Positions 5,231 to 10,442 of a DNA stretch of 10,442 bases are shown one piece after another. The translations under genes and the position numbers were made by a program. This DNA comes from an uncultured Prevotellaceae bacterium (GTDB lineage Bacteria > Bacteroidota > Bacteroidia > Bacteroidales > Bacteroidaceae). Location: assembly GCA_946403615.1 (NCBI GenBank), contig CAMJAO010000051.1, positions 1 through 10,442 on the forward strand. Direction: 5' to 3'. Position 1 is the first letter of the stretch. Each line of letters begins with the position of its first letter. The notes beneath the pieces were generated by a model. The model worked only from the letters and a program-made list of their open reading frames with translations, made no database searches and had not been told where the DNA came from.

Positions 5231-7210
5231 TTACCAGCCACCACCAGGCCATCCGCCGCCAGGACCGCCGCCACCGTTTCCAGTATAGTTTGAGAGCGAC
5301 ACTGACACGCCACCGCTCACAGCGGGATCTAAGATGCCAACCCCGCCGAAAATAGTGGTGCCGCCCGTAAGGGTCAGTTTATTCGTGCCGGTAGTTTGAG
5401 TGATGTCCGACTTCAGCGTGGGTGTGGATGCGGCTGATACGACCAGAGTGTTGCCGCCACTGGCAGGTGTCTTGAAGGCAAAGGTGTTATTGCCCCAGGT
5501 CATCACATACCATGTGTTTCTGTTCCACGATTGCGTTGAGTAACAGGATTGCGACAAACTGCTTCCACGCTCCAGTCCGCCTATGGCCACGATGGTGCCG
5601 CCTGTGACATAAAGTTTCTTCTGCTGCTCGGTATTGGCATCAACGGCCACTTCGGGCGAGGAAGCACCAATGGCATAGACAAGTCCGCCCTTGATGTAAC
5701 AGTTACCATTGGTATCGATGCCATCATTGCCGGTAGAACGCGCATAGACATAACCGCCACTGATGGTCAAGTCGCCGGAGCCGTTGCTGCCGGTGTTGTA
5801 CGAAGCGTTGATGGCGTCGTCAGAGGCGTTGACAATCACCTGTCCGCCTGTGATGTTGATGGAATATTTGCTCTCGATACCTTCACCGCCAGCACCTGTT
5901 GTGGTCACGTCTATGACAGCATCATCGCTGATGGTGATGGCACCATCGACCTTAATACCTTTAGGCGATGATTTATAGTCACTGTCATAACGGTCGAGCA
6001 TTTGCGAAGAAGTGACGGTAGAAAGTGAACCTGTCGAAGAGGCTACAACAGCATTGCCCGACGTTTTGATGGTCACCGAGCCGCCTGTGGCAGTAAATGC
6101 GCCATCGGCATTGATGCCTTTGCCGCCAGCACCCGTGCTGATCAGGTTGAGCGTACCGCCACTGATGGTCATATTGCCGTCAGCACCCAAACAGGCAGAA
6201 GCTTTGGTCTTCAACTTATCGGTGTCCCATACGCCTCCGCCCGAGGTTTTGATGATGATATCGCCATCGCTGATGGTCATGTCGCCCTCGCTCTTGATGC
6301 CTTTGGCGGCATTGGCAGTCACAGCAATGTTGACAGAACCGCCCTCAATATAAATATTACCGGTGTCCTCATCCTCATGATCGGTGGTCACTCCGGTCGA
6401 GGCGTCACCTTCCAAGTCGCATTGTATGCCGTCGTCAGCAGTGCCGACAATGTTGACCGCACCACTCTCCATGAGGAAGAACTGCGCGCAGTTGATGCCG
6501 TCACCTTCAGCGGCGATCACATTGATGGTAGCGTTTTTCAGCGACATATACTCACCGGTTTTGATGGCGTGTTTTACCCGTCCTCTCACATTGAGAGTGC
6601 CTTTCTGTGCAAACTCGGCATGGCCCTTGACATAGAGGCACCCCTTTTGCGAACCCGAGGCAGCGTCAACCAGGGTGTTGACGGTGCCGGTAAGTGGTTT
6701 TACCTTGATGCGCTTACCGTTCTGGATGTGTATGGCTGCCCCGCTATAAACCGGATTGGTGTTGGTCAGAGTCAGGCCGTTGAGTTCTACGGTCGCTTTG
6801 TAAGAGCCCGACATATAGAACTCACCGTCACTGGTCTCACCGGTCAGGATGTAAGTAATTTCTTCGGCTAGATTATCGCTTTGGGCGATAGATACATGTG
6901 CGCCACTGACCTCGGGGGTGAGGTATTGAGCCACATTGCCGCTGATGACGACCGATGCCGACGAGCCGTTGTAGGTCACGCTGACGGTATTGTCAGTGAC
7001 GGCCGTATCGTCAACGGTCATGCCGTCAATCTCACTCACGGCAAACTGTTTGCCCATGATAGTCAGCATAGTGCCGTTTTCATACACCATGTCGCCCGTC
7101 TGAACAGCGGGAAAGAGATAGGTCATGCTGCCAGTCTTGACATTGAGCGTCTGTGCCCCTGCTGTCAACACCAGCATGAAGGCCACGAATATGATAGAGA
7201 ACTTTTTCAT
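5231..7210 (-). CDS. Cthe_2159-like (DUF4353) secreted beta-helix carbohydrate-binding protein
   Basis: A 659-residue exported protein. A signal peptide (K2-K3, core ~4-16, cleavage after A-G-A, residue 19) is followed by a small N-domain (~20-70) resembling the mature part of the gene upstream. From about 85 on, short strand-rich turns repeat as in a parallel beta-helix, with the family's recurring motifs: E-G-D-G-I-N (~235), D-D-G-I-Q-C-D (~259), A-K-G-I-K-S-E-G-D (~302), G-K-G-I-N-A-D-G (~363), P-K-G-I-K-V-D-G (~416), G-E-G-I-E-S (~442), S-D-D-A-I-N (~463) and N-D-G-I-D-T-N-G (~495), each near an I-S-G-G or I-T-G-G turn. Cthe_2159 is a Ca2+-containing polysaccharide-binding protein, so the acidic turns may hold calcium; the ligand here is unknown. 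The C-terminus is a Gly/Trp-rich tail, G-N-G4-P-G3-W-P-G3-W, and not a T9SS-type domain. Its ATG overlaps the upstream stop by 4 nt (ATGA). Confidence 0.85.
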   Translation of the reverse strand: MKKFSIIFVAFMLVLTAGAQTLNVKTGSMTYLFPAVQTGDMVYENGTMLTIMGKQFAVSEIDGMTVDDTAVTDNTVSVTYNGSSASVVISGNVAQYLTPEVSGAHVSIAQSDNLAEEITYILTGETSDGEFYMSGSYKATVELNGLTLTNTNPVYSGAAIHIQNGKRIKVKPLTGTVNTLVDAASGSQKGCLYVKGHAEFAQKGTLNVRGRVKHAIKTGEYMSLKNATINVIAAEGDGINCAQFFLMESGAVNIVGTADDGIQCDLEGDASTGVTTDHEDEDTGNIYIEGGSVNIAVTANAAKGIKSEGDMTISDGDIIIKTSGGGVWDTDKLKTKASACLGADGNMTISGGTLNLISTGAGGKGINADGAFTATGGSVTIKTSGNAVVASSTGSLSTVTSSQMLDRYDSDYKSSPKGIKVDGAITISDDAVIDVTTTGAGGEGIESKYSINITGGQVIVNASDDAINASYNTGSNGSGDLTISGGYVYARSTGNDGIDTNGNCYIKGGLVYAIGASSPEVAVDANTEQQKKLYVTGGTIVAIGGLERGSSLSQSCYSTQSWNRNTWYVMTWGNNTFAFKTPASGGNTLVVSAASTPTLKSDITQTTGTNKLTLTGGTTIFGGVGILDPAVSGGVSVSLSNYTGNGGGGPGGGWPGGGW

Positions 7211-7593
7211 TTTACTGTCACTTTATAGGTTTTCGTATTGGTCTTAACGATGTAGACACCTTTGTACGTCGGTTTGCCGTTGAGTTTCCTGCCGTCTAGC
7301 GTGTAGTAACTCATCACATCGCCATCTGAAGGAAGACTGGCGGTATGATTGATGCCCGTTGTGGCATCGTTAGAGAATGCCATCTTCTGCATGTCAGTGA
7401 GGGGGATGGTGAGGGTTTCGGTACCGTTGGTGGCGGTCAGGTAGCCGTCGGTAAACGACAATTGCAACCCGGTGACGGTAATGCTTTGCGTGGTGCCGTC
7501 GGTCATCGTGAAAACAAGGTAATTGTAGTCTGCCGCCTTCATGTTAGAGGCTAGTCCAATGAGCAGACTCAAGATCAATAATAGTTTTTTCAT
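7207..7593 (-). CDS. Small secreted protein with a T9SS-like C-terminal sorting domain
   Basis: A 128-residue protein. The start is placed at ATG 7593, because the next residues give a proper signal peptide (K2-K3, core 4-16, cleavage near residue 20-21 after M-K-A); an in-frame ATG at 7614 would add seven polar residues ahead of it. Residues 24-75 form a compact beta-rich domain (V-F-T-M-T-D-G-T-T, L-x-F-T-D-G-Y-L, L-T-I-P-L-T-D-M-Q-K-M-A-F). A linker leads to residues 95-128, Y-Y-T-L-D-G-R-K-L-N-G-K then K-G-V-Y-I-V-K and a basic beta-strand end. This tail resembles type A sorting domains of the type IX secretion system, though short versions also occur in proteins not proven to use it. No Shine-Dalgarno is seen. 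The stop overlaps the start of the beta-helix gene, so the two form an operon behind the promoter at 7633. Confidence 0.78.
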   Translation of the reverse strand: MKKLLLILSLLIGLASNMKAADYNYLVFTMTDGTTQSITVTGLQLSFTDGYLTATNGTETLTIPLTDMQKMAFSNDATTGINHTASLPSDGDVMSYYTLDGRKLNGKPTYKGVYIVKTNTKTYKVTVK

Positions 7594-7632
7594 ATCAGTT
7601 GTGTTTTGACTCATTTTAGTCAGATTTCAGTG

Positions 7633-7666
7633 CAAAGATAGACAAAAAAATGCCGACTCGCACAAA
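7633..7666 (-). promoter_or_regulatory. Promoter for the secreted-protein operon
   Basis: On the minus strand TATCTTTG (7633-7640) is a full match to TAnnTTTG. A TTTG (7663-7666) lies 22 nt upstream, slightly longer than the usual 19-21. That -33 element falls inside the loop of the neighbouring terminator hairpin. Transcription should start near 7626, leaving a leader of about 30 nt. Confidence 0.65.
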
Positions 7667-7689
7667 AAAATCTGCGAATCGGCATTTTT
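7646..7689. terminator. Strong hairpin terminator, possibly bidirectional
   Basis: TGCCGACTCGCA (7651-7662) pairs with TGCGAATCGGCA (7673-7684), with one C/A mismatch and a 10-nt loop. The flanking A-run (7644-7650) and T-run (7685-7689) extend the stem and give a U-tract on both strands. On the minus strand it lies about 92 nt after the hsp20 stop and would end that message just before the next promoter. No plus-strand gene ends here. Confidence 0.8.
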
Positions 7690-7700
7690 ATTCAGCAAAC

Positions 7701-7740
7701 TCCCTCCTGTGAAGAGAGGGAAAAGGGGAGAGGCGACAGG
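7701..7740. repeat. Purine-rich stretch with short inverted repeats after hsp20
   Basis: TCCCTC (7701-7706) pairs with GAGGGA (7716-7721), and CCTGT (7706-7710) pairs with ACAGG (7736-7740). The sequence between is almost pure purine on the plus strand (AGAGAGGGAAAAGGGGAGAGG-like). It lies between the hsp20 stop and the strong terminator. It could be an additional 3' structure or a dispersed intergenic repeat; a genome-wide count would be needed to tell. Confidence 0.3.
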
Positions 7741-7780
7741 CTAAAACACTATAACCTAAAACCTCTGCCCCAAGTCTTGT

Positions 7781-8194
7781 TTATCCAATATTAATCTGTC
7801 TTGCCACCTTGACCTCGTCTTTGACAATCTTGGGCAGTGTGATGGTGAGTACACCGTCGGCCACCTTAGCGCCGATTTTCTCCTTGTCAACATCGTCGGG
7901 GAGTACGAGAGTCTGCTCAAACTTCGTGTAACTGAACTCGCGGCGCAGATAGTGGGCTTTTTTGTCCTCCTCATTAGCCTCGTGACGGTTCTCCATCTTG
8001 ATGGTGAGGTCGCCCTCGGCATTGATGTTCACATCGAAATCATCCTTTGTCATGCCAGGTGCGGCAACTTCCACTTTATAACCTGTTTCCGATTCCAGCA
8101 CGTTAATGGCCGGTGCCGTGGCGTTGGCCTTCGGCATATTCACTGCGTTGAACAAATCGTTGAACACTTCCGGTAACCAAGAATTTCTGTACAT
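7781..8194 (-). CDS. hsp20: Small heat-shock protein, Hsp20/alpha-crystallin family
   Basis: A 137-residue cytoplasmic chaperone that holds unfolding proteins in a refoldable state. A short N-terminal arm (1-25, with N-S-W-L-P-E-V-F-N-D-L-F) precedes the alpha-crystallin domain (~28-122). This domain contains Y-K-V-E-V-A-A-P-G-M-T-K-D-D-F-D-V and the hallmark A-D-G-V-L-T-I-T-L-P-K (112-122). The C-terminal tail ends in I134-N-I136, the I-x-I motif that docks subunits into oligomers. Length and motifs are complete. The start is fixed by AAAGGAG (8202-8208) 7 nt before the ATG, the only strong Shine-Dalgarno in this window. No TAnnTTTG promoter lies upstream; a sigma-54-type promoter is found instead, with a leader of about 117 nt. 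It seems to be a single-gene unit ended by the hairpin at 7646-7689. Confidence 0.95.
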   Translation of the reverse strand: MYRNSWLPEVFNDLFNAVNMPKANATAPAINVLESETGYKVEVAAPGMTKDDFDVNINAEGDLTIKMENRHEANEEDKKAHYLRREFSYTKFEQTLVLPDDVDKEKIGAKVADGVLTITLPKIVKDEVKVARQINIG

Positions 8195-8201
8195 AGCGTG
8201 T

Positions 8202-8208
8202 CTCCTTT
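8202..8208 (-). promoter_or_regulatory. Strong Shine-Dalgarno of hsp20
   Basis: AAAGGAG on the minus strand, 7 nt from the ATG. The other starts in the window have no such motif (GAGG before the HAD gene is the next best), as expected in Bacteroidetes. This points to efficient translation of hsp20. Confidence 0.75.
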
Positions 8209-8322
8209 ACTTTTATTTGTTGTTGGTTAAAATTATTTTTTCACTCTCACACCTCCGCCGCGTCACGGGCCTCCATGGTTGGCCCCACACGTCTTAAAGC
8301 ATCGGTGTTCGCCCATTATTTC

Positions 8323-8338
8323 GCAACATCCGTACCAA
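8323..8338 (-). promoter_or_regulatory. Sigma-54 (RpoN) type promoter upstream of hsp20
   Basis: The minus strand reads TTGGTACGGATGTTGC. The sigma-54 consensus is TGGCACG-N4-TTGC with GG at -24 and GC at -12. Here GG (8335-8336) and GC (8323-8324) are exactly 10 nt apart, and only one consensus base differs (TGGTACG for TGGCACG). The start would be near 8312. A conventional -7 box is absent from the whole region. Such promoters need an ATP-using enhancer-binding protein, whose gene is not in the window. Confidence 0.6.
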
Positions 8339-8349
8339 CCCGCAATTCA

Positions 8350-8383
8350 TGACACAATGACATTTTCTGGCGACAAAATGGCA
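8350..8383. repeat. 12-bp direct repeats upstream of the hsp20 promoter
   Basis: GACACAATGACA (8351-8362) and GACAAAATGGCA (8372-8383) match at 10 of 12 positions and are 21 bp apart, two helical turns. Each is itself a pair of TGACA-like halves 8 bp apart. They lie at about -39 to -71 from the predicted sigma-54 start, on the same face of the helix, as expected for a regulator-binding site. Confidence 0.55.
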
Positions 8384-8423
8384 GAATGAGAATAGTCTTT
8401 GACGAGTATACAATGCTATATCA

Positions 8424-8461
8424 ACAATCGGAGACGCCACGATGGTAGCATCTCCGATTGT
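8424..8461 (-). terminator. 11-bp perfect hairpin after the propeller-like gene
   Basis: ACAATCGGAGA (8424-8434) and TCTCCGATTGT (8451-8461) pair perfectly; the 16-nt loop can form a further CCA/TGG stem. It lies about 77 nt after the minus-strand stop at 8538. The tail on that strand (TGATATAG) is not a good T-run, so termination is likely but not certain. A protein-binding site is the alternative. Confidence 0.45.
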
Positions 8462-8468
8462 ATCGGTT

Positions 8469-8493
8469 GAACAAAAAGGAGTTTCTTTTGTTC
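8469..8493 (-). terminator. 8-bp hairpin after the propeller-like gene
   Basis: GAACAAAA (8469-8476) and TTTTGTTC (8486-8493) pair perfectly around 9 nt, about 45 nt past the stop at 8538. It stands 7 nt from the larger hairpin, and the two may act together as a double terminator or protect the 3' end. The stem is A/T-rich and lacks a following T-run. Confidence 0.4.
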
Positions 8494-8537
8494 CTATGTC
8501 CTTATGCCTAAAAAACTTGTGTACTTGTGTCTAAAAA

Positions 8538-9473
8538 TCAGTAACTGAACACATAGTCGAAACTATAGGTGCGCACATAGACTTTGTGGTCGCGAACCAC
8601 GAACGATTCCGGTGCTTTCTTCACCCAGATGCGTTGCACACGCTGACCGCTGTATTTATCCACCACATGCACGTAGTCGGGTTCGTCGGTCATGCCGTAG
8701 CCACAGACGATGGAATTGCCGGCAATGGCCATCTGCCAACTGGCCGTCATGGGCTGAGTGGTCCAAATGGTCTCGTCGTTGCGCAAATCGATGGCTGTGA
8801 GATAGCCCGTCTGTCCTAGCGTGGAATCCTTGTAAGTGTTGGTCGAGAATACCACATACATGACGTTGCCCTCGATGACCACATCGTCGATGCTTTGCGT
8901 GGCACCCAAAAGGTTCTTCTTATAGGCACCTGGCGCCAGCAGATAGTTGGTGAAGTCGTATGCGGCGTAAAGATTCTTCTCCTCCGGGTCGGTGATGACC
9001 ATTTTCATGGCATGCCCCCAATCGGGCCCATAGAGGAAGACCGAGTACCCCCCGGTGGAGTATTTGAAGCGCGGGTGATCCTCATTCATGGGATAGTTCT
9101 CGTAACGGTACGGATATTTAGATGCGCCCACACGCTCCCACCATTCGTCTTCGTCAGTGATTTCGTTGGGGGTACATGCTATCTGCTTCAGACGTATCTG
9201 CTTGCGGCTCATGTCACGTTTCAACACATGTCCCTCGAAATATGGGGCGGGCAATAGCGTGTAATTGAGGTCGAAATCACCTGAAGTATAGGGACCGACG
9301 GGTTGCAGCTTGTAATCAGGGAGAAACGCGTCGTCGCGAGCGGGATAGGTCTTCAAGGCCGTCGTAGCGGCTTTCTTCTTGCGCACGGCTTTTTTCTTTT
9401 GTGCACACATTTGTCCGGGTATCAGCAGACATGCCAATACCAACATGATGGTGATTCTTAAAGTCTTGTTCAT
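8538..9473 (-). CDS. Secreted protein with beta-propeller (PQQ-like) repeats, function unknown
   Basis: A 311-residue exported protein. The start is set at ATG 9473, where K3 and R6 and a hydrophobic core (7-18) form a signal peptide with cleavage after M-C-A (residue 24); an in-frame start at 9527 would bury this under 18 extra residues. C15 follows V-L-A and could be a poor lipobox, but the hydrophobic run continues past it. The mature N-terminus is very basic (K-K-K-A-V-R-K-K-K-A, 26-35). The second half has strand patterns like PQQ/WD-type propeller blades: D-D-V-V-I-E-G-N-V-M-Y-V-V-F-S (~196-210), G-Y-L-T-A-I-D-L-R-N-D-E-T-I-W (~223-237), V-H-V-V-D-K-Y-S-G-Q-R-V (~268-279) and F-V-V-R-D-H-K-V-Y-V-R-T (~291-302). 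Only about three blades are evident, too few for a closed propeller unless the first half adds more. The blade call is inferred from pattern only. Confidence 0.72.
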   Translation of the reverse strand: MNKTLRITIMLVLACLLIPGQMCAQKKKAVRKKKAATTALKTYPARDDAFLPDYKLQPVGPYTSGDFDLNYTLLPAPYFEGHVLKRDMSRKQIRLKQIACTPNEITDEDEWWERVGASKYPYRYENYPMNEDHPRFKYSTGGYSVFLYGPDWGHAMKMVITDPEEKNLYAAYDFTNYLLAPGAYKKNLLGATQSIDDVVIEGNVMYVVFSTNTYKDSTLGQTGYLTAIDLRNDETIWTTQPMTASWQMAIAGNSIVCGYGMTDEPDYVHVVDKYSGQRVQRIWVKKAPESFVVRDHKVYVRTYSFDYVFSY

Positions 9474-9531
9474 AGTGGTTATTGTTTGATGGGTGAAAGA
9501 TCGGGTTAATAGTTGATTTACAAACACATTG

Positions 9532-9539
9532 CAAAAATA
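9532..9539 (-). promoter_or_regulatory. -7 box for the propeller-like protein
   Basis: TATTTTTG on the minus strand fits TAnnTTTG and lies in a very A/T-rich tract (9532-9580). No TTTG is found at the -33 distance. The leader would be about 50 nt. The A/T richness makes a chance match possible. Confidence 0.45.
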
Positions 9540-9593
9540 TAAAAAAAAATGATATTATAATATTTTAAGAGGAAAAATTACGCACCGAACAAC

Positions 9594-9650
9594 AAAAAAG
9601 CACGAAACCGGCCGAAAATATCTTTTTGCGGATATTAGCTACCGGTTTCG
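9594..9650 (-). terminator. Intrinsic terminator of the M3 peptidase gene
   Basis: On the minus strand, CGAAACCGG and CCGGTTTCG (9642-9650 and 9603-9611) form a perfect 9-bp outer stem. Inside it AATATC and GATATT (9631-9636 and 9617-9622) form a second 6-bp stem. TGC and then TTTTTT (9594-9599) follow. It begins about 32 nt after the peptidase stop codon and separates that gene from the next promoter. Confidence 0.85.
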
Positions 9651-9682
9651 GGAATTAGTTTATATGATGACAGGTCATTTGA

Positions 9683-10442
9683 TTACAATCCTCTTGCCTT
9701 GAGCAAAGCGGAGGCATCGGGCTGAGACAGACCGGTAAAGGCGGAGAACATCTCCATCAGGTCGCCGGTATTGCCACGACTGAGTATCTTGTCGCGGAAA
9801 TCCTGCCCAGTCTCTATACGGAGCGGTCCGCGCCGGGCGAAACAGTCGGCAATATTAACGGCCAACACCTCAGTCCAAAGATAACTGTAATAGCCTGCAG
9901 CATATCCCCCACCCCACACATGGTTGAAATAACTGGTGGAATAGCGCGGGGGAATCTGGTGGTCGAGCAAACCGATTTCGCTCAACGCCTTGGTCTCAAA
10001 TTCGGATGCCTGCCCGGCAGAAGGAATCTCTGAAATGCTGAGCATGTGCCAAGCCATGTCAAGACAGGTGGCAGCGAGGTTCTCGCCCAAAGCATAAGCG
10101 GAGTGGAAATTGATGGAGTTGAGCATTTTCTCTTTCACATCGGCAGGCATCGGCTTACCGGTCACTGCATGACGCGCATAATGGTCGAAAATCTCGGGGA
10201 TGGAGGCGAACGATTCATTGAACTGCGATGGCATCTCCACGAAGTCACGCGCCACGCTGGTGCCAGCCAATTTGGAATAATAGCAGTTCGACAACATACC
10301 GTGAAGCGCATGACCGAACTCATGGAACAGGGTGGTCACCTCATCCCACGTCAACAGTGATGGCTGGCCGTCGGGAGCCTTGGCATTATTGCACACATTA
10401 TAGATAATAGGCAACTGATGACGCAGACGGCTCTGCTGGGCA
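9683..10442 (-). CDS. dcp: M3 family metallopeptidase, Dcp-type, C-terminal part
   Basis: The last 252 residues of a zinc peptidase whose start lies beyond the right edge; full-length relatives have about 680-700 residues. The active site is present: H40-E-F-G-H44 (window numbering from the edge) in L-F-H-E-F-G-H-A-L-H-G-M, and the third zinc ligand E69, 25 residues after the second histidine, in R-D-F-V-E-M-P-S-Q. The substrate-side P-P-R-Y-x2-S-Y-F and G-G-G-Y-A-A-G-Y-Y-S-Y-L-W, the I-L-S-R-G-N block and the final R-G-L match peptidyl-dipeptidase Dcp more than oligopeptidase A. Dcp removes dipeptides from peptide C-termini, feeding peptide catabolism. Whether this form is cytoplasmic or exported cannot be told without the N-terminus. 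A possible TTG start at 10414 is inside the conserved domain and is not the true start. A strong terminator follows. Confidence 0.93.
   Translation of the reverse strand, partial: AQQSRLRHQLPIIYNVCNNAKAPDGQPSLLTWDEVTTLFHEFGHALHGMLSNCYYSKLAGTSVARDFVEMPSQFNESFASIPEIFDHYARHAVTGKPMPADVKEKMLNSINFHSAYALGENLAATCLDMAWHMLSISEIPSAGQASEFETKALSEIGLLDHQIPPRYSTSYFNHVWGGGYAAGYYSYLWTEVLAVNIADCFARRGPLRIETGQDFRDKILSRGNTGDLMEMFSAFTGLSQPDASALLKARGL

Larger units (their letters stand above)
8195..8537. other. 343-bp gene-free control region of hsp20
   Basis: This is the longest gene-free stretch. From the hsp20 side it holds the Shine-Dalgarno, an A/T-rich leader (8210-8245), a GC-rich part with a short GGGCC/GGCCC stem (8267-8285), the sigma-54-type promoter, the direct repeats, and two hairpins (8424-8493) near the end of the upstream gene. 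No open frame with coding features was seen. Confidence 0.7.

Noticed and set aside
5131..5313. A 60-codon minus-strand frame spanning the repeat array and the end of the beta-helix gene
   Set aside because: It is in the wrong frame for the real gene and is partly made of repeat units; no start signal is seen.
8244..8276. Nine-codon upstream frame starting at an ATG in the hsp20 leader
   Set aside because: It has no Shine-Dalgarno or other support and is too short to distinguish from chance.
8195..8312. RNA thermometer (ROSE or fourU) in the hsp20 leader
   Set aside because: No segment able to pair with the AAAGGAG Shine-Dalgarno was found in the leader; the only stem (8267-8285) is far from it.
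9316..9534. A 72-codon minus-strand frame overlapping the start of the propeller-like gene
   Set aside because: It is a shifted frame over the signal-peptide region and has no signal or domain of its own.

Overview
The window looks like chromosomal DNA from a Bacteroidales bacterium, most likely Prevotella or a close relative. Several genes sit behind the Bacteroidetes housekeeping promoter (-33 TTTG, about 20 nt, -7 TAnnTTTG). Most start codons lack a Shine-Dalgarno sequence. One small secreted protein ends in a type IX secretion-like C-terminal domain. The protein families (LytS/LytTR two-component system, Cthe_2159-like beta-helix protein, TIGR04076, M3 peptidase) are common in this order. 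No phage, IS element, CRISPR array, tRNA or rRNA was seen.

Layout, left to right. (1) The 3' part of an ECF-like sigma factor (1-339, +) enters from the left edge and converges on an unrecognised secreted protein (370-1164, -). (2) A 178-bp divergent promoter region leads into a YhhQ-type queuosine-precursor transporter (1343-2047, +). It is followed by a TIGR04076 protein with its own promoter (2116-2418, +) and a tightly linked HAD phosphatase of the Gph type (2420-3067, +). (3) Facing these is a LytS-type histidine kinase and LytTR response regulator operon (5028 down to 3080, -) with a 4-nt overlap. (4) Upstream of the kinase, 5035-5223 holds a nested tandem repeat (8-bp units inside a larger ~83-bp unit). 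(5) Next comes a translationally coupled pair of secreted proteins (7593 down to 5231, -): a 128-aa protein with a sorting-type tail and a 659-aa Cthe_2159-like beta-helix protein. (6) A small heat-shock protein Hsp20 (8194 down to 7781, -) has an unusual control region. (7) A secreted protein with beta-propeller-like repeats (9473 down to 8538, -) follows, then the 3' part of a Dcp-type M3 metallopeptidase (10442 down to 9683, -), which is closed by a clear hairpin terminator.

How the parts may work together. The kinase/regulator pair is the only recognised regulatory system that is complete here. Its position next to the beta-helix operon and the repeat array suggests, but does not show, that it controls one or both. 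The most distinctive signal is upstream of hsp20. There a near-consensus sigma-54 promoter (GG-N10-GC, 8323-8338, minus strand) replaces the usual TAnnTTTG box. A pair of 12-bp direct repeats 21 bp apart lies just upstream of it, and hsp20 has the only strong Shine-Dalgarno in the window. Together these suggest that this chaperone is switched on by sigma-54 and an enhancer-binding protein. I did not find a wholly new multi-gene system; the best leads are this control region, the nested repeat, and the split two-protein secreted module.
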